A stretch of 64,000 nt of DNA, from contig JARFJB010000408.1 in assembly GCA_036346205.1 (NCBI GenBank), forward strand, positions 2,843,501 to 2,907,500. The letters are read 5' to 3'. The notes under the pieces are model-generated. The model saw only the letters and a list, made by a program, of their open reading frames with translations, did not search any database and was not told the DNA's origin. Source of the DNA: Vesta saturnalis. Its lineage: Eukaryota; Arthropoda; Insecta; Coleoptera; Lampyridae. A program made the position numbers and the translations under genes. Positions within the stretch are counted from its first letter, which is position 1. The number at the start of each line of letters is the position of its first letter. This document shows positions 32,481 to 44,399 of the stretch, piece after piece.

Positions 32481-35400
32481 TCACTGGTTGAAAACACGTT
32501 ATAACTGTAGTTTTTCGGTCCTGTACTACCAAATTCGGCTATGTAGCTTCCTTCACCATATGTCTCCAGCTCATCGGTCATCTGGCCAAGGAAATCTCCA
32601 CAAGTTGGATTCCAGTCGTCGGGTTTCGCGACAAATATGACACTGTCTGTGTCATAATACAGAACGCGACGATCTAGTTTTTTTAGGTAACTATATAGCT
32701 TTAAACGTGAATGAGCACCAAAGGATCCGTAGACAAATTGAAAAAGTCCTTCGGCTCAGATACAATACTACACTGGGTTAAATTTTCACTTTGACCAAAC
32801 TTACCACAAAAAGAATTTAACATTAGCTTGGCCAAGTATCTTAAACCAGGATTTTTCTTAATGTTCTTCTCGTCTAGCTGAATCCCCTCTTTATCATAAT
32901 ATTATGTTATGTAGGTCGTCTTCTCGGTTTGTGACGTGCAATGGCTAGGCCACTCGGAACATTCCGACTTGAGTTTTAGGAAATTATCGATGTAACCACT
33001 AAACAGTCCACCCTGTTTCGTTGCTTTGTCATATGTGGTTGCCTCATACTCCTAAATCTCAAAAACGTCCAAAACTTTATAGTTTTTACCGATAGCCTTA
33101 CGCATCCACCACAAACGTTCCAATGAAACTGCGTGCGGGTTCACTATGCCCACATTCCCCTTCATTTAACTCAATACCGCAAGTCCAACATAGCAAAAAC
33201 AGCAACTTCCCATGCATTTCTAGAGGTAAAACAGGGTGATAGAGATTAGAGGGCGGTAGTACTCGACATTTAACTAAACCCTTCACCGTGTCCAATGAAA
33301 TGTTCTTACAATCTAAACCTACATGAATTTTCAGATGACCTACAGGATATTTACAGTATTTATTTACATAAGGGTATAATGCGCAGACGTCATAGTATAT
33401 TATTTTCTCGCTAATACCGTCACACTTATGGTACAGTTTGCTAGCATTAGTGCGGCCGCCGTAAAAAGCGTCTCGTGGATTTAAAGGTTCGTCATATTGA
33501 CCACCTAGATTCTGTATAAGTGCTCTTAACCCATCTTTTGCAAGTATTAGTTTTTCTTAAAATCGGATTCACGTATCTCCACTAGATTATAGCCGCGCTC
33601 GCGTAGAAACTGGGATCGTGCCGCCATGTTCTCGGTTCGGACAAACATGGATGTATTTAGATTCAGTTTAGTACCAATATTGGCCTGGTTGGGGAAACAC
33701 TCCTTGGAACCGTGCCAATAGCTCCCAAGAAACTCATACACGGTATTTGATTCAGCACAGTAACCGTCGATCTTAACATCTGCAGGTGTTCTAAACTCAC
33801 GAGTTTTTCCGGCGTACTGTATGGTTGCTTGTTGTGAATGTTCCACCCAACGTAACCACTGTATTGTGACTTTTGACTGGTTATCGGCACGCCTGTAGCC
33901 GCCTTTTGGAATGAGCCCGATTGTGTTCCTTTTAAGGAAAAGTCTACGAAACACTTTATTGCAGGCGCTAGCAATTGTGATTGGCTCCTCAGGTGAAGGT
34001 CGTCCAGAAGCTAATGCAGCCTTTAACGAGAATCTTAACGTCCATCAGACAATACTCTGCACTCATCTTGAAAACATAATTACTTTGGGCCGCGTGCCAA
34101 TCTAAAAGTTTTTGACAATCTTTCTCTGACATCTGATCTACACAATAATATTCAGGCGGTGGCAAAGGGCCCTCATAATTCTGATTTGCGGAAGTGTTGA
34201 AAAGAAATGGAAAACATCCCTTGAAAATTGAAAGTTTTCGGAAAATCCGGGAGTGGTAATGAGTTAAGGGAATCAATAAACCTGATATCGTCGCATTGGA
34301 TAGAAATTAGTTTTAGACCGATGGAGATGACTTTGGGTCTCCATCGGTTATTATTAGCTAGCATGTATCTAAGCATAAAACAACCATCGTTCCCCTTCAT
34401 GTTATGTGCAATGCATATAACTTTAAATTTTCGTGCTTTCTCGGAAACATACGATAGAAACGATTCAACGGGATCTTCCCTGAAAATGTACACTCTTTCG
34501 CTGCACATGGAGTATCGCTCATCCAAATTGTCAGTGTATTGGATACAAACAGAGCAAACATTCGCTGCCACGCATAGATTGGGCTCATCATAAAAGATAA
34601 ACACAGATGCTTTACCATCACCTGTGTCACCTCGAGTCTTGTTAACGGGCACATAGCAAAGATGTCCAATTGCACGTGGGACAACGACTGTATCCGCATC
34701 TATGTTTACCCTTTACCTCAATAGTTTTAAGATACTTTAAACATTTACGTAATTTTTCACATATCTCACTGTCCTTGTGGTTTTCAAGACGTTCCTGCCC
34801 GAAGAAAAATGTCTTGCAATCACTGCAAACAATTTTCGGGTTTTGAACGGAACATGGCGGTTTTTGATGACAACCAGGACACTGATACGGACATTTCACG
34901 TGCCGTTTTTTGTTATTATAACGTTTTCTACACTGTTCGTAGTAATAACCGCAGGCAAATGCTGAAGTGAAGCTGGTAATGGCATTATAGTGTTCGTCTT
35001 CTAGTAACAAATTTGAAACTACACGACCTGGTTCCCTAGGACCGTCAAAGTAAACCGAGTTACCTATACGCGAATTATAGACTACAATGGTATATGAAGT
35101 TCAATGATTTTGAAATGCTTGTATATGCTTGTAACTACCGCCCTGACTAAGATCTATACCACTGTTCTCGCAAAGCTGTATAGCTTGCTGTTGGAGTAAG
35201 GGCCAGCCCATTTTCCATACAGTGACGCATTGTATCGTTACTTGTCAACGCTGTTGCTAAGACTAGTGCGCGAGTTAAGCAATTGTTTTCGTTGAAACAA
35301 TACCCATTATTTTTACTCTACAAATATTTCCAAATTTTAAACCCGTCAAGTTTTACGTCCATGGCCAACAGGTACCGACACTCTATCCACGTTTAAAACT

Positions 35401-35607
35401 AACAAGTCACTCGAAAAAAAGCTAGAGTTGCTCTGCATTACCTTTTGCAGTAGTGACACTATCGCCCTCACCGACAATTGGTCCACTCTTGTAAATGATA
35501 CTCCGATCCGTTTTTTCTGAGAAATTTGGGTTCCTTAACGTGATACCGACACGATCTGATGGAGCCGCATCCTTGACAATATATGTATACTGCTCCTCGA
35601 ATGCACC

Positions 35608-35660
35608 CTATAAAAATATGTGTTAGATAAATAACATTTAGGAAATGGTATATCTTTTAC
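35608..35660 (-). other. Putative 53-nt intron before the conserved PolB region
   Basis: Donor GCAG/GTAAAAG and acceptor ATTTTTATAG/GGTGC on the minus strand. The downstream coding frame (GAFEEQYTYIVKDAA) is off by one base from a simple join, so an upstream indel or a different donor is needed. The upstream exon also has one in-frame stop. Confidence 0.35.
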
Positions 35661-35850
35661 CTGCAGTTAAGGGATTATCCTTGCATGTCTCATCATTAAA
35701 CGTAAACCTCAACGTTTTACATGTGGTGTTAAATTATTTTATGAATTTAGTGTTTGACTCCCCTATTGTATTTAGATCATTCATATGGGTAGATGATGGT
35801 CCGGCTTCCTGTTGTAGGGTTGGCAGACCTATGACTGATTGGACTTGCCC

Positions 35851-35901
35851 CTATAAAGTACTCATTCAGTAAGCGAAACAATAGAACATTCAAAGACATA
35901 C
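35851..35901 (-). other. Putative 51-nt intron after PolB exon 1
   Basis: Donor ACG/GTATGT and acceptor TACTTTATAG/GGG on the minus strand. Joining keeps phase 0: ...EDSIT then GQVQSVIGLPTLQQE. Without splicing the frame meets a stop within a few codons. Confidence 0.5.
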
Positions 35902-35986
35902 CGTTATCGAATCCTCCGCTGCAGAAGTTTCCAGCATCTCATCATCACCATGATCGAACACTTCCTCCATATTTACTTAAGCGGGG

Positions 35987-36035
35987 CTTAAAAAAAATAA
36001 TTAAAGCTTAAAAAATAAAAGAGATATATACTTAC
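35987..36035 (-). other. Putative 49-nt intron in the PolB leader
   Basis: On the minus strand a GTAAGTATAT donor (at 36,035) and a T-rich tract ending TTTTTTTTAAG (acceptor at 35,987) precede the ATG by 16 nt. Length and composition fit short insect introns. No transcript evidence is available. Confidence 0.45.
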
Positions 36036-36054
36036 ACTCCGCCAACTCGCTGTG

Positions 36055-36210
36055 CTGTAACCACAAAATCATTTCAAAGCTCTATCGAATTGATAGTGAC
36101 ATTTTCACACAGTATCTTATAAGTAATAATATTGTAGGCGTTTTCAACCCCTCTTCGATTAACACACCGGCACGGAACAGACTCAGAATTTGATGAACAT
36201 TTAAAGATTC
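36055..36210 (-). CDS. Small open frame upstream of PolB, function unknown
   Basis: An ATG at about 36,210 opens MESLNVHQILSLFRAGVLIE, about 42 codons to a stop. A one-base shift would extend it as NAYNIITYKILCENVTINSI. It ends just before the putative leader intron, so it may be a short upstream frame or a decayed small Polinton gene. No family is recognised. Confidence 0.25.
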
Positions 36211-36629
36211 CATAACTATGATAAAAGTAGTGCTTTTCTGAACAGAACTAAATTAACTAAACTCAAATACACAAGTTTATAGTATTTTCCCCAAGGCCAG
36301 ATTAAGTCATTGAAAATTCATAAGGCCAACTTCAAGGCCAACTTCAAAATCATTCTTATGGCTAATTTCAAAATGATTTTTTCTCGAAGTAAAATAAGTT
36401 TGTTGTAAATAAATTTCGTATATAGGTAAAGTTCGCAACCTAAAATAGGGATTAAATAAAATGTAATAATTTTAATAACAATTACGCAACCTCTTTTATA
36501 ATAAATGCGTTAGGAAAAGTAAAAACCACATTGTAAAAACAAAAAAACAGTTATCCTCGGCAGGATGATATTTAAACTCATGTTAGATAGACACAAACAC
36601 TTTGTTAGCTTTGAAAAATTTCTGGCTTA

Positions 36630-37035
36630 CCGCATCTATAAAATATCAATAACCTTGATACACGTTAACTTAAAAAAAATATTCAAAGGTCAACCGCTTC
36701 TATAGAATATCAATAACCTTAATACATGTTAACTTAAAAAATTCCGAGGCTGACCGCTTCTATAAAATATCAATAACCTTGACACACGTTAACTTAAAAA
36801 AATTCCTAGGCCGAGCGGTTATATGAAATATCAATAACCTTAATACATGTTAACTTCTATAAAATATCGATAACCTTGACACATGTTAACTTAAAAAAAT
36901 CCCTAGGCCGAGCGGTTATATGACATATCAATCACCTTGATACATGTTAACTTAAAAAAATTCCAAGGTTAACCGCTTCTATAAAATATCAGTAACCTTG
37001 ATACATGTTAACATAAAAAAAATTCCAAGGACGAC
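36630..37035. repeat. Tandem repeat of a 61-bp unit, seven copies, next to the right TIR
   Basis: AACCTTGATACATGTTAACTT (variants) recurs near 36,651, 36,715, 36,775, 36,836, 36,872, 36,933 and 36,994: steps of 64, 60, 61, 36, 61 and 61. Each unit also has TATAAAATATCA, a poly(A) run and TTCCAAGGCCGA. One unit is shortened to 36 bp. No similar array lies at the left TIR. Confidence 0.9.
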
Positions 37036-37054
37036 CGCTACACAGATTAAATAA

Positions 37055-37413
37055 AACCTTTTAATTGTGAAAAAACACTTGTCATCTTCTTACTTATTAA
37101 TTCTTCTAAGAATACGATTTTTATGGCAGCGACATTGAAAAAAATCCCAAGGCCTGCTTAACCAATCAGAATGCTAGCCCTCAAATCAGAGCACAGGGTC
37201 AAGAAAACAACATGATATATATTTACCGAAAATAACCGGCACCCCTAGCCTCTGCCCTAAGACCAACGCCAAGCCCAAACCCATGCTCAAGGACTGAATA
37301 CGCCCCTCAAGTAGGCGAGTACAAAAATACGCCTCCACGTGGGCGTGTAAAAAAGTGGTGGGGAAGGTGTACCACAAAATACAAGATGGCGGCGCAAGTG
37401 TCTCGGTACTACT
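37055..37413 (-). repeat. Right TIR of the Polinton
   Basis: Inverted counterpart of 30,600-31,022, about 360 bp. Its inner edge is near GTGAAAAAACACTTGTCATC at 37,066, just outside the 61-bp repeat array. Confidence 0.88.
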
Positions 37414-37419
37414 CCCGCT
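37414..37419. repeat. Target-site duplication, right copy
   Basis: CCCGCT directly after the TIR, one mismatch from the left copy. Both read as Ser-Gly or Ser-Arg codons of the MULE gene. Confidence 0.75.
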
Positions 37420-37640
37420 GCTTTCATTCTTCCTTTTTCTATTCTTAGCAGTATGTTGACAAGAGAGGTTTTTTCTAAATTCGAGTTTTTTAACTTTCGG
37501 GTAATTTTTTGATACAATCCATTGAGTGCAGGTAGTACTTGAAAATATCTGCGGCCACGCTAGGCAGCTCGTATTGTAATTTGGGTCTTTATGTATCTTA
37601 GTTCTGATTTCGTAATATTTTGCGTCACATTTCACGAGCT
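37414..37640 (-). pseudogene. MULE transposase, N-terminal part (upstream of the Polinton insertion)
   Basis: On the minus strand, YYEIRTKIHKDPNYN, FSSTTCTQWIVSKNYPKVKK, then LEFRKNLSCQHTAKNRKRKN and ESSG end at the Polinton border. The Cys-Gln-His arrangement and basic run are like the zinc-binding N-terminus of insect MULE transposases. It connects in the same frame to NRNKDCKAKI at 30,593 once the 6.8-kb insertion and one copy of the 6-bp duplication are ignored. The reading frame carries on into Polinton sequence, which is chance. Confidence 0.65.
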
Positions 37641-37649
37641 TTGGTTTAT

Positions 37650-40600
37650 ATCAAAGTCTTTCAAATCCTCTTTCACATCACACATCACTAATTGTGTATT
37701 AACACCAACCGGTACTTATTATCTGATCGTAATGAAAACTGCACCTGAACTACAACTGAATATGACGAAATATATTAGTGAAACTACGACACTGAGGCTA
37801 GATAAAACAAACCCGTAACACGCGTGGCAGGCGAGCCCCCACTTATTGTGTTGCTAAGATCGTATAACCAAAGAAGCTTCGAATTTGGCCGCTTAAGTAG
37901 ATTACGTTTGCTATACGAATAAAGCTATTTAGCATATATAGAGAAAATCAGATATATGCGAGTGGGGCACCCAGTAGCACTCAGTGTAGTAAATTGAAAT
38001 ATACTACCGGTTATAGTTATAAAACAGGCCTTATAGTGAATACAATTTATGTAAAAACCTGCAAAATGAACCAATACGTCATGTATAAACTTTTCTTGAA
38101 AGTAAATTATACAAAAATTCCTCAACAATGCTTTCTTCTTAGGGCATGCTAATAATATTGGTAATATTACCTGATTAGGCTACCTATTAATCCTTTAGCA
38201 CTAAATTGGTTATCATAGGAACCTAAGGGATCATGTATGATGAGCTCACTTTCGATTTTCAAGTTGAGAACACAAATGCTCATTCTTTCTGAGGATCTTC
38301 ACAATTTTTCAAATATTTAAATACGTATAAAATTCTTTATTATATACTGAGCTTGGAAATGCAGAATATTTAGAAGTTTTAAGTGCCGGTAGGCAAAATA
38401 TTTTTATTTAAATTAGTTAATAATCATTCATTCGTCAAACTGACTGTAATTAATTAAGTCTAGCATTGTTGATCATAGAATAAGAGCTGCTCAAAGAAGC
38501 AAACCACAACGAATCATACTAAGGAAGAAAAAGTCAAAGAGGTCGTCCAAAAAGAAATAACGTACAACCAATAATGATTAATTTTGTTTACCGAGTTTTG
38601 AAAATGTTAAATACACAATTTTCTTCATATATTGCTATCAATGAATTATCGTTGCAGTATGCTTCTCGACCTACTACGAGAAACTAAAGACAGCAAGGCA
38701 TTCCGCTATTGCGCATGCACAAGTAAAAAAATGGGAATAAAATTTAATTTCCATTCTTTGCTCTTGATCATGTGATATATTGGAATGCTTTGCTACCTTT
38801 GGCTTCTCGAGATAAGACTACGTGTTCGGCAGAATAGCGTACTGCCTATCCTGCCGACCGCTATTCGATAGCAGGGTGAAGAGACTATACTACCGACCGG
38901 TCGGCAGACTAAACATTTAGTTATATTTATGTCAAGTTGCTTAGTTTGTGTTATTAGATATATTATTATTAATACACCTTTAAGTAATGTTGTTCTTAAA
39001 ACCAAAATTATATTTCTTGAAAGAATTTCAAATTAACGAATGTTATACTAGAAACTAATTAAATTTAAATTTGAAGTTTATGGAACACCTTTTTTACATT
39101 ATTGAATAAATGCACTATATGAAGCAATCATAAAAATGTTAATTTGTAACAAATTAATCATGTACTTATAAATGTACAATAGTATATAAAGTACTAAGAA
39201 CGGTAAAGGTTGTTTACGGGTCAAAGACAATGTTTGAACATTAGTGAAGCAAAGTGTCCAGTATTGTTTGAGACCAGAGAAACCCTTAACGTTCCTGATG
39301 CTTATATTTAATGTATCCTTAATTAATACTGTAGATCCTCAGTCGGATGTTTTATCTGTCTAACAATATAGTTTTTTGTTTAAAATCTTTGAGCAAAACC
39401 ATTGTGATGAAAACGTTTTACATTGAACATACTACTCAAGACACCTTTCCAGGATTCTGGTTGCCCTCAAAGTAAAGGCATCTTTTCAAGTCTTAAATGC
39501 AATGTTCGAAGGGCTATAATAACGGATTCAACATTTTGTAAATAACTGTATGCCTATTACTTTCAAATAACTAAATCGCATTAAACTGAATGAACCAAAA
39601 TGACTGGAACTGTTAATACTTGTAAAATTAGCCCCTAACTAAAGACGTAGATTCCATAAATCAATTCATAACCTCTCCACCTGTAAACAGATAGACCTTT
39701 TGTTATTTATGTGAGTTAAATGTTGAAGGGTTAATCAAAAGCGCACCACAAAATAATATTGAGAGACGAATGTCGATCATATTCCAAGTATACATATTTT
39801 ATCTATGTTATGTATCTAAAAAAATATTAGTGGTGTCTGCTATCACGCGAAATTTGATACGAGTTCAAATGTAGGGTAACCTCCTTTAAAACTCCTCCGC
39901 CCCCACTAATTGTCTACGTCACTCAAGGGATTAAAGGAATAGATGAAATAAAAAAAAGTTATTAGGATTATAAGGTACAGCAGATTGGATGCTAGGGTAC
40001 TGTAAATTTAAAATAACAGTCTGAGCCGTAGGTTTTAGGCTTTGATTATATTTACATTTTTTACGGTAGATTAAGGTTATAATTGGCTGCCAATATTTAC
40101 GTATAGATGTTGATCTAGATGGTACCTAACAGTGTTGTTAATATTTAAAGATGTTGTGTTGCCTTAACGCATGCGCTTTATTCCCCAAGGAAATAGTGAT
40201 AATAAAAACTCACTCCCGTTTATAGACCTTTATTATAAATCCAAAAGTTAAACTCGTTGCCATAATAAATATTTCCTTCTCTAATAAAATGATAATTTCA
40301 AGTTATTGAAAAACACCTTTAAATCTTTTGTAAGCTAGATAAACGTTTGCGCGAGTGCAAAAAAATGTATGCACACCTCTGGAGCAAAATTACGTTTTTC
40401 TCTGGGTGCTTCGGCCTCGGGGTACAAATTTCACCACAGGACGCATCATATGTGGATAACTTAATGAATATAGTAATTTCAACATTTGGCTTATTTGGTT
40501 CTTGCCGGAGAGGAGCGCCTGCGCATTTGAGGTCAACAAATATTGAAAAAAAGATTTTGTTATTATCGTCAATATTCCAGAAACTAATAATTATAAAAAG

Positions 40601-43600
40601 CGATCATTTTGTATACTGGATGACAGGGAATCGAATTTAAATGTACTTCTATCGATAATATGTAATATTGAGGCAAGCAGCAGTGAGAAACGATAATCTT
40701 TATCTTACAAACGTTGATCATGCATGAGGCAGGTTGTCTATAAAAAATTGCTATGTTCCTTGGGCTAATAAATCCAAATGTTTACGCAAGACACTGTCTA
40801 CGCAGACCATCAGCTTTACGCTACGTTGGTGCAGGTGGCGACATTAACATGTTAAAACGTTTGGCGACTAGAAAAACACAACGACGGCCAACGGTTATTT
40901 AGTTCATAGTATGTTTACTAAATAGTATTTTACATTACTAGCATAGTAAATAGGTTTTACTGGCGATAGAAGTTTGTTTGCAAGCCATTAGGCGAGCCTA
41001 TAATCCAGAGCCAGTAAAAAACGTTGCCTTGCGTATAATGTAATATATTTTTTGTGTCTTCATTCTGTAATAGGGCATTGCAGACCGTAAATGCGCCCGA
41101 AAACTTTGCGTTTTCCGGCTTAGGCCGGAAAAAATAATACTGGATTACATTTGGTATTCGTTGTAGTGATAGAACTGATAGAATATTCGACATTTACCAT
41201 GACACAAAGCCTTATCGAGTTACCGTGTACGTGTGCATATCCATCATTACGTCCGTATTAGTGCCTTATAAACTACCAATTGCATCTACAAATTATTATA
41301 AAGTCAACAAATTAGTAAGGTACTGTAACGTCCCTCAGGTATCCTATCTTGAAAAGTGTAATTTGAACTTGTTTGCAATAATGCAAGTTCAAGAACAAAA
41401 CAATCGCTAAGTGATTTATCTTGACTGGACTGACAATACTGTTACTATTACTCAAATTAATTGCCTGCCTTACTTTGACTTTCCTGGCAATGATTAAAAC
41501 ATTAGAATTTGTTTACAAGTCGGATATTTAATTACTCGCAAACCTCAAATTTGATCAAACGAAGTGGCCGTTTAGTAGTAGGTCCGTTGTGCTATCTAAT
41601 TTAGATAGGCTGGATGAGATACGTGTTGCATCATGAGGGACAGGTAAAAAAAAATTAAACTACCCAAATTAAAATCAATGAGCTTTGAGCAATGGTGGTT
41701 CAGCCGGTTAATGTACTATTGCGGGAAAGAACCACCAATAAAACCCACTTTATTCATAAATAAGAAACTGCACACATTAATAAATCAAATAACACAAAAA
41801 AAAACACAATAAAAGGCTTAAATTGTATAACAAAACACTATTAAATCAGGTTAAAGTGCGTACAATGTTATAACATTAAGGGAAAAATAAACAAAAATCA
41901 GTCATAAACACAATAAAAAAAACCCACAATTGTGTCAAAAATTGTAATACCAAACATGTGGCCCTTTTAAAACCAATCATGTCGGCCTTTAAGTAAATAA
42001 GCACATAACACAATAAGGCAAATTACGGTACAGATAAATACAACAACAGTAAAATTGCGCAGGTTATAATAAGCTAAAGGCAACGGCAAAATAAGATAGA
42101 CAAGGAATTTACACGTACACAATTGGTTAGTGACTACGAAAGCACAAAATACATATGAAAAATTACAATCAATTGAATATAAAGAAAACAATTCTACTTA
42201 ACTACTGACACAGAAAAAAACTCATTAAAACAAAGCCTTACAAGGGTAAGTTATAAATAGATCGCAACATCCTAACCTGTATATAAATTTTGGTGCGTTA
42301 GAAAAATACAGCACCCCTTTCTCAAGTCACACATTCATCTATACAACAATAAAAATAATAAAAATAACATTTGAAGTGTTTAATGGTTATCTGGCCTGGA
42401 AGTGATACCCACTCGGCAATTGCCTTTTACAATTAATAACCAAAGCGGTACAACAAACAAACAACAATGATAATTCACACCAATACCAGAGTGAGGGAGC
42501 CCTGTTCTGTCTCTTATTTTAGCAGCTTTCAGCTTAAGGAGCCTTCGTGCGAATAAGATACCTTTGTAAGGCATGCTGGATTTTTAATAGGTTATCTAGG
42601 CTTGTAGAATTATTTACTGCCAGCCTTAGTTTATATAAAAATACCTACTTACAGTTGAATATATTCCCTTAATCGATCTCAGACACAGATCGTTAACACA
42701 CTCGGCTTAACTTCAAAAAAGGTGACTGTTATTTATAGATTAATATTTGAAATACACGTTACAACTAGCATCCGAAAGAAAAAGCAGATTAGTGTTGGCC
42801 AATTCAAAAGAAAATGTAAATGCAAGAAATATTTTAAAGACAAACTGTTTACAATGAAGGTATTTAATTAACCAAAAATCGATCTGGCTCGATTGACACT
42901 CTAACGGTAACTAACTTACCCTCCGATTTCAAAAACTAAAAACCTATCTTTACTCCCACAATCAACCCCCGTCTTTCAAAAGTAATAAAAAAATAAGAAC
43001 CATTAAGTCACGTTGGAACAGTTTCATATTAATTATTGTACGACATCTTAATTTTAAAAATACGCATTCGTCCGTAACAAACTCTACATTTACATTCCGA
43101 GTTTCAACGTACCAAGCAAATATCCCTGTGGATTTGCGCTATGTCCAGCCGTAATTAATTATTAAAAGACAATTAACATTTAATATTTTTACATCAAGAG
43201 CGCGCGTAAGAAATTGCAATGATTCGTTACGCCCCTTCGGTAAAGCAGTTATTTAAGCGTACACCTGCTACTCAAACCCCAACATGTGTTTTTCAACCCT
43301 TAGCCAATATCATTTATATACATTCTCACATTTCTTATACAAAAATATATAAATAACACATTTCGAAACTATTAGCAAATTACGACGTATTATTAAGATA
43401 AAAAATTCAAAATTAGCGAAATATTGATTAACTTACACCGCTACCAAATACTATTATCTAAAGCAAAAAAAAAATAATATAAAGAAAGAAACCACTCGCC
43501 AAACCAAATAGTGAGGACCATACTGCTCCGCTATGGGTCAGTAGCATCAAATCGTCCAGCCAGCTCGGTATGGGCGTGGGCGATATCAAGCTCAAATTAT

Positions 43601-44110
43601 TTATTTATTAGGCGCCAGGCCCTTCGGAGCCATAGGGTTACTTTCCTGGAAAGAGCCAAGCCAGGAATCCGAGCACCCACAACGACAACAAAATAAAAAG
43701 CGAATACCATATGAACTTAATCGTATAATAAACACATGTCCTTCCTGTATAATTGTACAAAGAATTAAATCCAATTCTAAATATACTTAACGTCTAAAGT
43801 AACTAAATCAATATAACATAGCCAAAGTTAGGGGTATCCGTGATCCCTATTACGCAATTAACTACGAATTTACTACATTACGTTTACGCAACCTAACTGG
43901 TGGCCGAGGTCTTAAGAACAAAAGTGAATGACGCGTACCGATTACAGGGCAAGTGCTTGCGAGGCATCCGGTATTCTGCCAGGATAATACTGTTAGTTAT
44001 ACTGTACCGTAGGCCTTATGTAACTATAATTAATCTTCCGCAACCAAAAATTACATGACTCGATAAAAGTACGGTTAGGGTGAGTATGTAATTACTATCT
44101 TAATAAATAA
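37650..44110. other. Long AT-rich stretch without a recognised gene
   Basis: Six and a half kilobases with only short open frames, none showing family motifs. A short hairpin-like GGTGGTTC...GAACCACC lies at 41,693-41,734. No repeat array or TIR pair was recognised. Confidence 0.45.

Positions 44111-44112
<2 letters not shown>

Positions 44113-44173
<61 letters not shown>
44113..44173. repeat. (AT)n microsatellite
   Basis: About 60 bp of AT repeat following (AATA)n. Confidence 0.95.
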
Positions 44174-44179
<6 letters not shown>

Positions 44180-44201
44180 CACTAATTATACTATCTACAA
44201 G

Positions 44202-44396
44202 AGAATTCAACGTCCTCACTGGATGAGAGTGCTTGAAGAGCGAGCCGGATCAAAAATAGATAATTTACTTGCCAGACCATTGATCGATGCACTCGTTGGC
44301 CGAGATATGAGGAATTGGGCGCCTACGCGCTGTAAGCAAGCAGTGTGCAAAGCTCGGTATAATTTCAAGCAGTTCTCAGAAACGGTAAGGTGCTGA
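44202..44396 (+). other. Coding-like open stretch of 64 codons, unassigned
   Basis: An open frame without an initial Met reads IQRPHWMRVLEERAGSKIDN, LLARPLIDALVGRD, NWAPTRCKQAVCKARYNFKQ. It is richer in GC than its surroundings and has charged and hydrophobic residues mixed as in a globular protein. ACG/GTAAGG near its end could be a splice donor. It may be an exon or a transposon fragment; I do not recognise it. Confidence 0.2.
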
Positions 44397-44399
44397 AGT

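Larger units (their letters stand above)
32345..35970 (-). pseudogene. polB: Protein-primed type DNA polymerase B of the Polinton
   Basis: This enzyme would replicate the Polinton DNA. A start at 35,970 opens MEEVFDHGDDEMLET, followed by two short introns. In order: SDRVGITLRNPNF (about 35,540), NNCLTRALVLATALTSNDT (about 35,280), a Cys-rich zinc region with CPYQCPGCHQK and CSDC (35,010-34,650), exonuclease blocks FIFYDEP, IAHNMKGNDGCF (about 34,400), FIDSLNSLP and AEYCLMDVKIL (about 34,030), KGGYRRADNQS (about 33,890) and YEFLGSYWHGS (about 33,720), polymerase motif YGGRTNAS (about 33,450), LMLNSFCGKFGQ (about 32,810) and the catalytic YYDTDSV (about 32,650). GEGSYIAEFGSTGPKNYSYN lies at 32,560-32,500, after which it is truncated near 32,450. 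Many frameshifts separate the blocks, yet all core catalytic motifs remain readable. Confidence 0.88.
30600..37413 (-). mobile_element. Polinton/Maverick, internally deleted (6.8 kb)
   Basis: Inverted ends start AGTAGTACCGAGACACTTGC on both sides. The flanking hexamers CCTGCT (30,594-30,599) and CCCGCT (37,414-37,419) form a 6-bp target duplication with one mismatch, as Polintons make. Inside are a PolB gene on the minus strand and an ATPase fragment on the plus strand. Full Polintons are usually 15-20 kb and also carry integrase, protease and capsid genes; none is seen here. The element sits inside a MULE transposase gene. Confidence 0.85.

Noticed and set aside
34228..34593. 121-codon plus-strand frame
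   Set aside because: It lies opposite the exonuclease domain of PolB, whose motifs are clear on the minus strand.
41693..41734. GGTGGTTC...GAACCACC hairpin-like repeat
   Set aside because: Eight bases with a 26-base loop and nothing around it to suggest a terminator, MITE or RNA gene.
41967..42191. 74-codon minus-strand frame with two hydrophobic stretches that could be membrane segments
   Set aside because: AT-rich DNA often encodes Phe/Leu/Ile/Val runs by chance; there is no homologue I recognise, no gene context and no coding bias.
43511..43696. GC-richer 61-codon frame
   Set aside because: No recognisable domain; the reverse strand is equally uninformative and there are no flanking splice or repeat signals that settle it.
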